Source: Azovibrio restrictus DSM 23866 (GTDB lineage Bacteria; Pseudomonadota; Gammaproteobacteria; Burkholderiales; Rhodocyclaceae). From it: DNA of 64,000 bases. A program made the translations under genes and the position numbers. Positions 1 through 7,663 of this stretch are shown one piece after another. The notes under the pieces are model-generated. The model ran no database searches and was not told where the DNA came from. It was given only the letters and a program-made list of their open reading frames with translations. Each line of letters starts with the position of its first letter. Positions within the stretch are counted from its first letter, which is position 1. The stretch covers positions 124,001-188,000 of the forward strand of contig NZ_AUCH01000006.1 of the NCBI RefSeq assembly GCF_000429665.1, in the 5' to 3' direction.

Positions 1-362
1 TGTTCCTGGCGCTGGTGCTGGTGGAAATTTCCGACCTCATCTTCGCCGTCGATTCGATCCCGGCCATCTTCGCCATCACCGGCGACCCCTTCATCGTCCT
101 GACCTCGAACATCTTCGCCATCCTCGGCCTGCGCGCCATGTACTTCCTGCTCGCCGACATGGCCGGCCGCTTCTCGCTGCTCAAGTACGGCCTGGCTGCG
201 GTGCTCGTCTTCATCGGCGTCAAGATGCTGCTGATCGACCTCTACAAGATCCCGATCGGCTTCTCGCTGGCCGTCGTCGCGACCTTCATCGGCATCTCGA
301 TCGCCCTCTCGCTGCACAAGGAGAAGCTGCTCGCCCGCCAGGGCACCGACCGCGAGGGGTGA
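1..362 (+). CDS. TerC/Alx-family integral membrane protein, 3' part only
   Basis: The reading frame is open from base 3 and continues from outside the window, so only the last ~120 residues are visible. They contain the strongly conserved TerC core EISDLIFAVDSIPAIFAIT followed by TSNIFAILGLRAMYFLL, then two more hydrophobic segments and a short charged cytoplasmic tail. The aspartates of this core are the signature of the Alx-like branch, inner membrane proteins linked in other bacteria to manganese export or alkaline/tellurite stress. The stop lies 7 bases before the PAP2 start, so it is probably cotranscribed with PAP2 and dgkA. A second, different TerC-family gene lies at 14562. Substrate is not shown by the sequence. 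Confidence 0.85.
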   Translation, partial: FLALVLVEISDLIFAVDSIPAIFAITGDPFIVLTSNIFAILGLRAMYFLLADMAGRFSLLKYGLAAVLVFIGVKMLLIDLYKIPIGFSLAVVATFIGISIALSLHKEKLLARQGTDREG

Positions 363-369
363 GCGGGCG

Positions 370-897
370 ATGGACGGCGCCTGGCTCTCGCTGATGCACA
401 CCTGGCAGCACCCGCTGCTGACCAGCGCCATGAGCGCCGTCACCTGGCTCGGTTCGCTGGCCGTGCTGCTGCCGCTGGCCGCCGGCCTCGCCTGGTACGG
501 CCCGGGGGACGGGCGGCAGCGCCTCTTCCTGCCGCTCGCCGTGCTCGGCGCGGCCGGGGTGGCGCAGATACTGAAGTGGCTGATCGATCGCGAGCGCCCC
601 GACCTCTTCCCGGCGCTGGCGGCAATGCCGGCCGACGCCAGCTTCCCGAGCGGCCATGCGATGCAGGTCACCGCCTTCGTCGCCGCCTGGCTGCTGTGGC
701 GGGAACGGTCGCAGCAGGCTGGGCCGCTGGCGATCGGGATAGCGCTGGTCGGCTTGGTCGCCGTCTCGCGGACCTACCTGCAGGTGCATTTCCTGAGCGA
801 TATCCTGGCTGGGATCATCTTCGGCCTGCTGTGGAGCAGCCTGTTCCACCGGCTGCCTTTCTGGCGTTGGAGCGGACGATGCGGCACAAATTCCTAG
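370..897 (+). CDS. PAP2-family (PgpB-like) membrane phosphatase
   Basis: A 175-residue polytopic membrane protein carrying all three motifs of the PAP2/acid phosphatase family: K69-x6-RP (KWLIDRERP), PSGH at 93-96 and SR-x5-H-x3-D (SRTYLQVHFLSD, 133-144). The nucleophilic His140 and the proton donor His96 are present, so it should be active. Members of this family dephosphorylate phosphatidate, phosphatidylglycerol phosphate or undecaprenyl diphosphate on the periplasmic side of the inner membrane. The gene overlaps the start of dgkA by 19 bases. A lipid phosphatase and a lipid kinase are thus translated from one message, which favours a lipid substrate, but the exact one cannot be told. Confidence 0.88.
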   Translation: MDGAWLSLMHTWQHPLLTSAMSAVTWLGSLAVLLPLAAGLAWYGPGDGRQRLFLPLAVLGAAGVAQILKWLIDRERPDLFPALAAMPADASFPSGHAMQVTAFVAAWLLWRERSQQAGPLAIGIALVGLVAVSRTYLQVHFLSDILAGIIFGLLWSSLFHRLPFWRWSGRCGTNS

Positions 898-1265
898 GGA
901 TCGGCGAACCCGGCTATCACCCGCTGCGCAAGATCGCCACCGTCGTTTCCGGCCTGCGCTACGCGGTGCTCTACGACTGGTCGGTGGCCTACAAGCTGGC
1001 GCTGTCGGTGGTCGTCCTCGCCGGCGCCTTCGCCTTGCGCGCCTGGCTCGACTTCCTGCTGATCCTGGTGGTGACCGCCTTCGTGCTCGTCGCCGAAATC
1101 GTCAACAGCGCGATCGAAGCCCTCTGCGACTTCGTCGAGGAAAAACACAACGAGAAGATCAAGGTGATCAAGGACATCGCCGCGGCCGCGGTGGGCATCG
1201 CCATCCTGACCTGGATGATCGTCATCGGCGTGGAAATCGGCCGCTTCCTCGGGGCGGGCGGCTGA
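879..1265 (+). CDS. dgkA: diacylglycerol kinase
   Basis: The 128-residue product matches the small prokaryotic DgkA family in size and motifs: EIVNSAIEALCDFVEE followed by KVIKDIAAAAV, which contain the catalytic glutamates and conserved lysine/aspartate, in a three-helix membrane layout. It phosphorylates diacylglycerol to phosphatidate in the inner membrane, recycling the diacylglycerol released when osmoregulated glucans or LPS are modified. The ATG at 879 lies inside the PAP2 gene; a longer in-frame opening extends upstream but has no family similarity, and the MRHKFLG start gives the normal family length. It converges on the VanZ-like gene with 21 bases between stops. Confidence 0.9.
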   Translation: MRHKFLGIGEPGYHPLRKIATVVSGLRYAVLYDWSVAYKLALSVVVLAGAFALRAWLDFLLILVVTAFVLVAEIVNSAIEALCDFVEEKHNEKIKVIKDIAAAAVGIAILTWMIVIGVEIGRFLGAGG

Positions 1266-1286
1266 GCCGGTCCGGGGCGCCCGGGT

Positions 1287-2351
1287 TCACAGCCGGCGGC
1301 TGACCAGAAACAGGTAGGGCAGGGCCAGGAAGGGCCAGATGGTGGAAATCCAGCGGGTCAGGCCGTTGAAGTTGAGGAAGTGGCCCTGGCGCCAGAGGGC
1401 CAGGGCGGCGGGGGAATAGGGGTCGATGGGGGCCAGGTTCACCAGGATGGCGCCGATCAGCAGGGCCAGGGCCGCCAGGATCAGGCGTCCCAGGGGCGGC
1501 AGCAGCAACAGCAGGCCCAGGGTCATGGCCCCCAGGCGCAGGCCCTGTTCCACTCCGGGGGTCAGCCAGTCGAGGAAGTCCCCGGGGCCCGCCAGCAAGG
1601 CCGCCCCCAGGCTGCGTACCAGGGCGGCGCCGAGGAAGAACAGGGGCACCAGCAGGTAGGCCAGCCAGCGTCCCCGGGTCATGGCTCCGGCAAACAGGCC
1701 CACTGCCACCAGGTTGCTGGCCACCACGGCGGTTTCGGCCAGGCGGTAGGTATCCGGTCCGTAGCTCAGGCTGGGCAGCCAGCCCAGGGCCAGGCGCAGG
1801 TCGCCGGTGCCGAACAGCAGGGTTTCCGGGGAGAGCAGGGTCAGGAGCCACAGGCCGAGCAGGGTGAGGCCCAGGTCCACCAGCGGCAGCTCGGCGATCA
1901 GCCGGGGGCGCCAGCCCTTCCACAGGGCCCGCAGGCGCAGGCCGGCCCAGGTCGCCAGCAGGCTGCCCAGCAGGCTGCCCAGGCTGTTGCAGCCCAGGTC
2001 CACGTTGGAGGCGATGCGGGCGGGCAGCCAGGTCTGCAGGCTTTCCATGGTGAAACTGAGCAGGGCGCCCAGCAGGGTGGCCAGGATGGGGGCGGTGTAG
2101 CGGCCGGGTAGCCGGCGCAGGGCCAGGGTCAGCAGGAAGCCCGTGGGCATGTACACCACCACGTTGGCGGCTAGGTCGAAGCCGGTCCAGTAGCGGGGCC
2201 AGGGCTGGGTCAGGAAGGCGAAGGGATCGGCACCGGTGTTCTGCCAGCCGGCAAAGGGGTAGAGGCTGCCATAGACCGTGAGCACGGCCCAGACCAGGGC
2301 CAGGTAGCGGGGCAGCAGGTCCGGGGGATCGCCCCCCATGGGCCGGCTCAT
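1287..2351 (-). CDS. VanZ-like family membrane protein
   Basis: The 354-residue protein begins with a VanZ-like domain: the motif YGSLYPF near residue 27, then DLAANVVVYMPTGFLL and SFTMESLQTWLPARIASNVDL, where VanZ proteins carry the conserved aspartate, asparagine and SxxxE residues. About eight hydrophobic segments follow, so it is an inner membrane protein with an additional C-terminal membrane half. VanZ proteins have been linked to low-level teicoplanin resistance, but most homologues have no known function. It lies 27 bases downstream of the sodium:solute symporter on the same strand and is probably cotranscribed with it. No clear Shine-Dalgarno decides between Met1 and Met5. Confidence 0.8.
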   Translation of the reverse strand: MSRPMGGDPPDLLPRYLALVWAVLTVYGSLYPFAGWQNTGADPFAFLTQPWPRYWTGFDLAANVVVYMPTGFLLTLALRRLPGRYTAPILATLLGALLSFTMESLQTWLPARIASNVDLGCNSLGSLLGSLLATWAGLRLRALWKGWRPRLIAELPLVDLGLTLLGLWLLTLLSPETLLFGTGDLRLALGWLPSLSYGPDTYRLAETAVVASNLVAVGLFAGAMTRGRWLAYLLVPLFFLGAALVRSLGAALLAGPGDFLDWLTPGVEQGLRLGAMTLGLLLLLPPLGRLILAALALLIGAILVNLAPIDPYSPAALALWRQGHFLNFNGLTRWISTIWPFLALPYLFLVSRRL

Positions 2352-2378
2352 GGGCGCGGAGACCCGCTGGGCATGGAA

Positions 2379-3875
2379 TTAATGGTGACCGCCGTGGTGG
2401 GGCACATGATGGGTTTCGGCGGCGGCGTGGTGATGCAGGACTTCGTGCATGTCCGGCCGCGGGGTGGGGCGGCCCACCCACTGGGGCAGCAGGGAGCCCA
2501 GCACCATGCCGGCGGCGGAGACCACCAGGCCCAGCAACTGGGCGGGGACGATGCTTGCCTCGCCGATCATGACCTCCACCAGGATCCAGGAGAGGATGCC
2601 GCCGAAGATGGCAGCCAGGGCCCCCTGGGTGGTGGCCTTCTTCCAGAAGGCGCCGAAGAACAGGGGCACGAAGGCGCCGGCCAGGGTGATCTTGTAGGCC
2701 GACTCCACCATGTGGAAGATGGACAGCTCCGAGTTGAGGGCGTAGGTGAGCACCATGGCGGCGAAGCCGACGATGGACAGGCGCATTACCAGCAGGAACT
2801 GGCGGTCGTTCAACTGGGGCAGGAAGCCGCGCACGATGTTTTCCGCGAAGGAAACCGAGGGGGCCAGCAGGGTGGCGGAGGAGCAGCTCATGATGGCGGC
2901 CAGCACCGAGCCGAAGAAGATGGCCTGGGCGAACACCGGCATCTGCTGCATCACCAGGGTGGGCAGCACCCGTTGGGAGTCTTCGGCCACCAGGGCGTTG
3001 AACTGGGCCGGGTCGATCAGGGTGGCCGAGTAGGCGATGAACATCGGCACGAAGGTGAAGCAGAAGTAGATGGAGGCGCCCAGCAGGGAACCCCAGACCG
3101 CCACCTTGGCGCTCTTGGCGGAGGTGATGCGCTGGAACACGTCCTGCTGGGGGATGGAGCCCAGCATCATGGTCAGGCCGGCGCCGATGAAGGCCAGCCA
3201 CTGGGCCAGGTCGGCCTCGGGGAAGAAATCCAGCTTGCCGGCGGCGCTGGCGTGTTCGATCACCGGCATCACCCCGCCGGTGTTGCCGCTCACCAGGTAG
3301 GCGATGAACAGCAGGCCGCCCATGATCACGCCCATCTGCACGAAATCCAGGATGGCCACGGAGAACATGCCGCCGAAGGTGGTGTAGGTGAGCACGATGG
3401 CGGTGCCCAGCACCATGCCCATCTCCTCGCTCACGGCGCCGCCGGTGACGATGTTGAACAGGAGGCCCAGGGCCTTGATCTGGGCGGCCACCCAGCCCAG
3501 GTAGGAAACCACGATGCAGAGGGTCACCAGCACTTCCACGGTGCGGTTGTAGCGCAGCCGGTAGAAGTCCCCCAGGGTGAGGATGTTGAGTTTGTACAGC
3601 TTGGTGGCGAAGAAGACGCCGGCGATCATCAGGCACAGGCTGGAGCCGAAGGGGTCGGCCACCACGCCGCGCAGGCCCTCATTGACGAAGGTGGCGGAGA
3701 CCCCGAACACGGCCTCGGCCCCGAACCAGGTGGCGAACACGGTGGCCATCACCACCGGCATCGGCAGGTGCCGGCCGGCCACGGCGAAATCCTTGGCGGT
3801 ATGGACCCGGGTGGCGGCATAGAGGCCGATGCCCACGGAAACCAGCAAGTACAGGACGACGAACCAGATCAGCAT
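2379..3875 (-). CDS. sodium:solute symporter (SSS) family transporter with His-rich tail
   Basis: A 498-residue protein with about 13 membrane segments and SSS-family character: an N-terminal LLVSVGIGLYAATRVHTAKDFAVAGR-type segment, then GAEAVFGVSATF. It probably cotransports a small organic solute with sodium across the inner membrane. I start it at the ATG at 3875, preceded by AAAAAGG at a suitable distance, rather than at an upstream ATG at 3977 inside a repeat-rich region. The C-terminus is unusual: the last 22 residues include ten histidines (HEVLHHHAAAETHHVPHHGGHH read in short runs), a likely metal-binding cytoplasmic tail. Substrate cannot be assigned. SSS genes of the acetate permease type often sit near CBS/DUF294 and exonuclease genes, which here lie about 1.2 kb upstream in the same orientation. 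Confidence 0.85.
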   Translation of the reverse strand: MLIWFVVLYLLVSVGIGLYAATRVHTAKDFAVAGRHLPMPVVMATVFATWFGAEAVFGVSATFVNEGLRGVVADPFGSSLCLMIAGVFFATKLYKLNILTLGDFYRLRYNRTVEVLVTLCIVVSYLGWVAAQIKALGLLFNIVTGGAVSEEMGMVLGTAIVLTYTTFGGMFSVAILDFVQMGVIMGGLLFIAYLVSGNTGGVMPVIEHASAAGKLDFFPEADLAQWLAFIGAGLTMMLGSIPQQDVFQRITSAKSAKVAVWGSLLGASIYFCFTFVPMFIAYSATLIDPAQFNALVAEDSQRVLPTLVMQQMPVFAQAIFFGSVLAAIMSCSSATLLAPSVSFAENIVRGFLPQLNDRQFLLVMRLSIVGFAAMVLTYALNSELSIFHMVESAYKITLAGAFVPLFFGAFWKKATTQGALAAIFGGILSWILVEVMIGEASIVPAQLLGLVVSAAGMVLGSLLPQWVGRPTPRPDMHEVLHHHAAAETHHVPHHGGHH

Positions 3876-3930
3876 GATGCCTTTTTCCCCACCCGAAAAA
3901 GCCTGAACCAGATGCGCAGCGGGGGCCTGC

Positions 3931-3952
3931 GAAACGCCCACGAAACGCCCAC
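3931..3952. repeat. 11-bp tandem duplication upstream of the symporter gene
   Basis: The unit GAAACGCCCAC occurs twice in direct succession and is followed by GAAATG, a partial third unit. It lies 55 bases upstream of the symporter start. It may be replication slippage or a paired protein-binding site; no regulator is indicated. Confidence 0.7.
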
Positions 3953-3956
3953 GAAA

Positions 3957-4127
3957 TGAACCTAAAAACCTCACCACAGAGACACAAAGACACAGAGAAG
4001 TTCAAAAAAACAATGGCTTGCATTGTCTTCTGCGCTCACCTAGAAAGTAACCTGGCCTTCCAGGATAAGTCTTTGTTTTTCCTCGGCGTCTCTGTGCCTC
4101 TGTGGTTTAACTGAGGTTTTAAGGATG
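3957..4127. repeat. dispersed inverted-end repeat, copy A (complete)
   Basis: This fills most of the 334-base gap between the CDF transporter stop (4210) and the symporter start (3875). The left end reads TGAACCTAAAAACCTCACCACAG then AGACACAAAGACACAGAG; the right end reads GTCTCTGTGCCTCTGTGG then TTTAACTGAGGTTTTAAGGATGA, which is the left end in inverse orientation. The interior is unrelated to other copies and contains the small inverted repeat CAATGGCTTGCATTG. Its lower GC stands out from flanking genes. Copies B, C and D lie at 11562, 23911 and 26284. The 4128-4209 remainder shows nothing I can identify. Confidence 0.85.
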
Positions 4128-4209
4128 AATGGTGCCCCAGAAAAACCGGCGAATTATAAATTCAATATTCCCTCCCCTGGGTGGGGGAAAAGCGGTTTTT
4201 CGCAGCATT

Positions 4210-5103
4210 TCAGCGCAGTTTCAGGATGCGCCAGGCCCCGTGCAGCACGAGCAGGCCGATCAGGGTGCCGATGAGCCAGTCCGGCCAGGGACTTTCCAGC
4301 CAGAACACCAGGGCGCCGGCGAGGATCACCCCCAGGTTGGCGATCACGTCGTTGGCGGAAAAGATGAAGCTGGCCTGCATGTGGGCGCCCCCGTGCCGGT
4401 GCCGGCTGATCAGCAGCAGGCAGGCCACGTTGGCGAGCAGGGCCAGCAGGGCTACGCCCATCATGGCGTCCCCCAGGGGCTCGGCGCCGAAGAAGATGCG
4501 GCGCCCCACCTCCGCCAGCATGCCCAGGGCCAGCAGCAGCTGCAGGGCGCCGGAGAGCCGGGCGGCCCGGCGCTGCAAGGCCGGGGCGTGGCCCACGGCA
4601 TAGAGGGCCAGGCCGTACACCGCCGCGTCGGCCAGCATGTCCAGGGCGTCGGCCAGCAGCCCGGCGGATTGGGCCCACCAGCCGGCCAGGATTTCCACCC
4701 CGAACATCAGGGCGTTGATGGCCAGCAGTTGTTTCAGGGCACGGGCCTCGGGGGCGGCCTGGGCCGGCTGGGTCAGGTCAGCCGCCGTGGCCGGCCGGGT
4801 TTCCATGAGTCGGGCACCGAAGCCCAGGGGGGTTAGCCGGGCCAGCAGCGCTGCGGCCTCATCCGCGTGGCAGGCGGTCAGTTCCCGGCGCTCCAGGTCG
4901 AAATCCAGGCGGGCCAGGGCGGGGCCCTCCGCTAGGGCCATGCGGATCAGCTGCTCTTCTGCGGGGCAGTCCATGCCGGGTATGGCAAAACGGCTCAGGC
5001 TCAGGGGGGCGTCGATGGCGGGCGCCGCCGGCGTAGGCGCGGCCGCCGCTGTCGGGGTGGGGTCGCTGCAGCTGCAGCGGCCCTGGCAGGAGGTGTCGTT
5101 CAT
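4210..5103 (-). CDS. cation diffusion facilitator-like transporter with N-terminal HMA-like domain
   Basis: The 297-residue protein has three parts. Residues 1-15 are cysteine-rich (MNDTSCQGRCSCSD). Residues ~36-100 resemble a heavy-metal-associated domain with GMDCPAEE in place of the usual GMxCxxC, so one cysteine ligand is absent. Residues ~120-297 are a CDF-type membrane domain with AGLLADALDMLADAAVYG in TM2 and FSANDVIANLGVILAG in TM5. The usual TM5 histidine of CDF proteins is not at its position, and there is no cytoplasmic C-terminal domain. CDF proteins exchange divalent metals for protons across the inner membrane; the metal is unknown. It is the last gene of a five-gene run and starts 4 bases after the exonuclease stop. 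Confidence 0.8.
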   Translation of the reverse strand: MNDTSCQGRCSCSDPTPTAAAAPTPAAPAIDAPLSLSRFAIPGMDCPAEEQLIRMALAEGPALARLDFDLERRELTACHADEAAALLARLTPLGFGARLMETRPATAADLTQPAQAAPEARALKQLLAINALMFGVEILAGWWAQSAGLLADALDMLADAAVYGLALYAVGHAPALQRRAARLSGALQLLLALGMLAEVGRRIFFGAEPLGDAMMGVALLALLANVACLLLISRHRHGGAHMQASFIFSANDVIANLGVILAGALVFWLESPWPDWLIGTLIGLLVLHGAWRILKLR

Positions 5104-5107
5104 GGTC

Positions 5108-5803
5108 TCAATCCAGTAGCAGGCGCCCCAGGCTCAGCGGGCCGCCCCGGCTCAAGGCCTGGGCCTGGGCCAGGAACAGCTCGGCGGCGGCCAGGGCATC
5201 GCTCAGGGCGTGGTGCAGGGGGTAGTGGGGCAGGTGGTGGCGGACCCTGAGGGCTCCCAGGCGCAGGCTGCCCGGCGGGTGCATGGGCTGTTCGGCCCGG
5301 GCCAGGGCCAGGGTGTCGATCACCGGGGTGAGCAGGGGCCCCCCGTAGCAGGCCTGGCAGGCGGCGTTGACGAAGCCCGTTTCGGTGGGGGAATAGTGGG
5401 CGATCAGCACCCGGCCGGCCAGGTCGGCGAGGAAGTCGCGTAATACGGTTTCCAGGGGCTCTCCCTGGGCGGCCCGGTCGTCGGTGATGCGGTGCACCGT
5501 GACGCTGGTCTCGTTCAGGGCCCGGCGCGGCCGTACCAGCCGGTGCCGGGCCGTGGCCAGGCGGATTTCCTCGCCTTCCAGGCAGACCCAGCCGAAACTG
5601 AGGATGTCGTCCCGGGCCGGGTCGCCGCCCGTGGTTTCCAGGTCCAGGGCCAGGTAGGGGGCCTGCCGCCAGTCGGTCCGCCGCGCCGGGGGGGGCACGG
5701 CGAGGCAGTCCCGCAGGGGTGAGGCGGGCAGATGGGCATGCCACAGGCGGCGCCGGGCGGCGCCAGGCAGCAGGGGGGAGAGGAGGCGCAGCAGGGGCGG
5801 CAT
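5108..5803 (-). CDS. DnaQ-like 3'-5' exonuclease
   Basis: A 231-residue DEDD exonuclease. Exo I is DLETTGG with Asp54 and Glu56; Exo II has AHYSPTETGFVNAA; Exo III is HHALSDALAAAELFL. The pattern H-x4-D indicates the DEDDh subclass typical of DnaQ and PolC exonuclease domains. It should remove 3' nucleotides from DNA or RNA, with two metal ions. The ATG overlaps the stop of the upstream CBS/DUF294 gene (TGATG), so translation is probably coupled. This exonuclease-DUF294 pairing recurs in many proteobacteria next to acetate-permease-type symporters, but its role is not established. The N-terminal ~45 residues are extra to the nuclease fold. Confidence 0.85.
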   Translation of the reverse strand: MPPLLRLLSPLLPGAARRRLWHAHLPASPLRDCLAVPPPARRTDWRQAPYLALDLETTGGDPARDDILSFGWVCLEGEEIRLATARHRLVRPRRALNETSVTVHRITDDRAAQGEPLETVLRDFLADLAGRVLIAHYSPTETGFVNAACQACYGGPLLTPVIDTLALARAEQPMHPPGSLRLGALRVRHHLPHYPLHHALSDALAAAELFLAQAQALSRGGPLSLGRLLLD

Positions 5804-7662
5804 CAGACGACTCGGGTTTCCTGGAAGCTGGCCCCCAGGGCCTGCTGCTGGGTGGCGATGATGCCGAACACGTCCCGGAGGCGCTGACGGTCCAGGTGGG
5901 AAAGGGTTTCCGGCGCCACGAAGTTGTCCAGGGGCCGGCCGGCCGCCAGCAGCTGCCGGTGGTGGCTCAGGCGCAAGGCCTGAAGGAAGTCGCAGGCGGC
6001 GAGCAGGTCCTCGGCCCCTTCCCGGCTCAGGAGCGCCTGACCGGCCGTCGCCTGCAGCCGCTCCGCCGTGCCGGTGGCGGCACAGCCGGCGGCCAGGGCG
6101 TGGATGCGGGCCAGTTCGTGGATGGGCATCAGGCCGTGGAATTTCAGGTCCAGCTGGCCCTGGTGGGCGCCGCTCCGGGCCACCAGGAACTGGCGGAAGA
6201 AGCCCAGCGGCGCGGGCCGGGTGGCGGTGTTGCTGACCATCTGGGCGAGCAGGCCCTGGTGTCGGGGCGCTTCTGCCTGGATCAGCGCGCCCAGGGGCCG
6301 GGTCAGGTCTTCGTCCCCGGCGATGCAGCGGAAATCGAAAAGATTGCTGGCCAGCCGGGCTTTCTGGGGGTCCGTCCGGATGATCCAGTCCAGGAAGGTC
6401 AGGGACCAGTCCTGGCGGGAGCGGCGCCATTCCGGGTTGCAGGCCATCATGCCCCCCGGGCAGAGGATGAAGCCGCAGGTGGCCAGGCCATCGCAGACGC
6501 TGGTGCAGAGCTGCTGGAAGTAGTCCCCGTGCCGGTCCGGGGCGTAGCTGTCGGCCAGCACCAGGGCGTTGTCCTGGTCGGAAAACAGGGTGAGCTCCTG
6601 GCGTCCGTGGGAACCGTAGGCGATCCAGGCATAGGGAACCGGGGCCGGGCCCAGCCGGGCTTCCGCCAGCTGCAGCAGGCGCTGGGTGAGGAGGTCGGCC
6701 AGGCTCGAGACCAGGCGCCCCAGGGCGGTGGCGCCGTCGCCCCGGCGGGCCAGGGTGAGCCAGAGTTCCGGCAGTTCCCCCATGGCCCGGGCCAGCGCTT
6801 CCAGGCTGGCGGCCCGGCGCAGCCGGTCGGCCAGGTCCACCACCGAGACCCCCTGGGCCCGCAGCAGGTCGGTGCTGCTCACCAGACCCTGCACCTGCCC
6901 CCCGGCCATCACCGGCAGATGGTGGATGCCCTGCCGGCTCATGAGCAGCAGGGCTTCGAAGGCCGGGGCTTCGGGCGGCAGGCTCTTGGGGGCGGCCGTC
7001 ATGATGGAGCCTACCGGGCTGCTGTCGGGGAGGCCGGCGGCCAGGCAGCGGCTGCGCAGGTCCCGGTCGGTGACGATGCCGGCGAGCTGCCCGCCGGCCA
7101 CCAGCAGCAGGGCGGAAACCCGTTCCCGGGTCATCAGGGCGGCGGCTTCCCGGATGGAAAGGTCGGGTGCCGCCTGAACCGGGGGGCGGGTGATGAGCTG
7201 GGCCAGCTGCAGGCCGGAGAGATCCCGGCTGCGTCCTTCCGCCTCCTGTTCCTGGCGGGCCCGGCGCAGCCGCTCCCCCTGTTTTTCCAGGGCCTGGGCC
7301 CGGAGTTCCGGATGTTGCTGCCAGAGCTGCTCCAGGGCTTCCAGGGGCAGGCCGTAGAGCAGGCTGTCTTCGGCCGCATGGCCGCTCCAGCGGGCTTCCT
7401 CGCTGTCGGGCAGGCAGGCTGCGTCGCTGCTGTCGGCCTCGGCCAGGCGCCGGCCCAGGCTGCCATCGGGCCGGCGCAGGTCCACCGCCCCCTGGCGGAT
7501 GATCCACAGGTGCGCCGCAGCCGCCGGGGGAAATTCGCTGCCCCGGCGCAGGTAGCGGATCACCAGGCGGCGGCCCAGGGCGGCCAGTTCCGCCGCCGGG
7601 AGCTGATGGAAGGGCGGCACTTCGGCGAGGAAATCCCGGATCTCGGCCAGTTCGTCGTGCAT
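5803..7662 (-). CDS. cNMP-binding / CBS / DUF294 nucleotidyltransferase-like signalling protein
   Basis: The 619-residue protein has four modules: a cyclic-nucleotide-binding-like domain (~10-115), a pair of CBS domains (~145-270), a GlnD-like nucleotidyltransferase domain with YGSHGRQELTLFSDQD (~345-365), and the DUF294 C-terminal helical domain. The G-S-x-G-R-x-E...SDQD pattern keeps the metal-binding acidic residues, so enzymatic activity is possible. Proteins of this architecture are thought to sense nucleotides and modify or regulate a partner, perhaps the linked symporter, but no reaction is proven. The start at MHDELAE (7662) fits the domain boundary and is one base after the stop of the upstream gene; the longer opening upstream codes for a low-complexity Ala/Thr stretch and is a shadow of that gene. 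Confidence 0.85.
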   Translation of the reverse strand: MHDELAEIRDFLAEVPPFHQLPAAELAALGRRLVIRYLRRGSEFPPAAAAHLWIIRQGAVDLRRPDGSLGRRLAEADSSDAACLPDSEEARWSGHAAEDSLLYGLPLEALEQLWQQHPELRAQALEKQGERLRRARQEQEAEGRSRDLSGLQLAQLITRPPVQAAPDLSIREAAALMTRERVSALLLVAGGQLAGIVTDRDLRSRCLAAGLPDSSPVGSIMTAAPKSLPPEAPAFEALLLMSRQGIHHLPVMAGGQVQGLVSSTDLLRAQGVSVVDLADRLRRAASLEALARAMGELPELWLTLARRGDGATALGRLVSSLADLLTQRLLQLAEARLGPAPVPYAWIAYGSHGRQELTLFSDQDNALVLADSYAPDRHGDYFQQLCTSVCDGLATCGFILCPGGMMACNPEWRRSRQDWSLTFLDWIIRTDPQKARLASNLFDFRCIAGDEDLTRPLGALIQAEAPRHQGLLAQMVSNTATRPAPLGFFRQFLVARSGAHQGQLDLKFHGLMPIHELARIHALAAGCAATGTAERLQATAGQALLSREGAEDLLAACDFLQALRLSHHRQLLAAGRPLDNFVAPETLSHLDRQRLRDVFGIIATQQQALGASFQETRVV

Positions 7663-7663
7663 G

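Noticed and set aside
1222..3636. 804-codon minus-strand opening across the VanZ and symporter genes, and the 528-codon plus-strand opening at 2373-3959
   Set aside because: Both are low-complexity, Pro/Arg- or His/Gly-rich translations of the other frames of GC-rich genes. They match no family, while the overlapping VanZ and symporter frames do.
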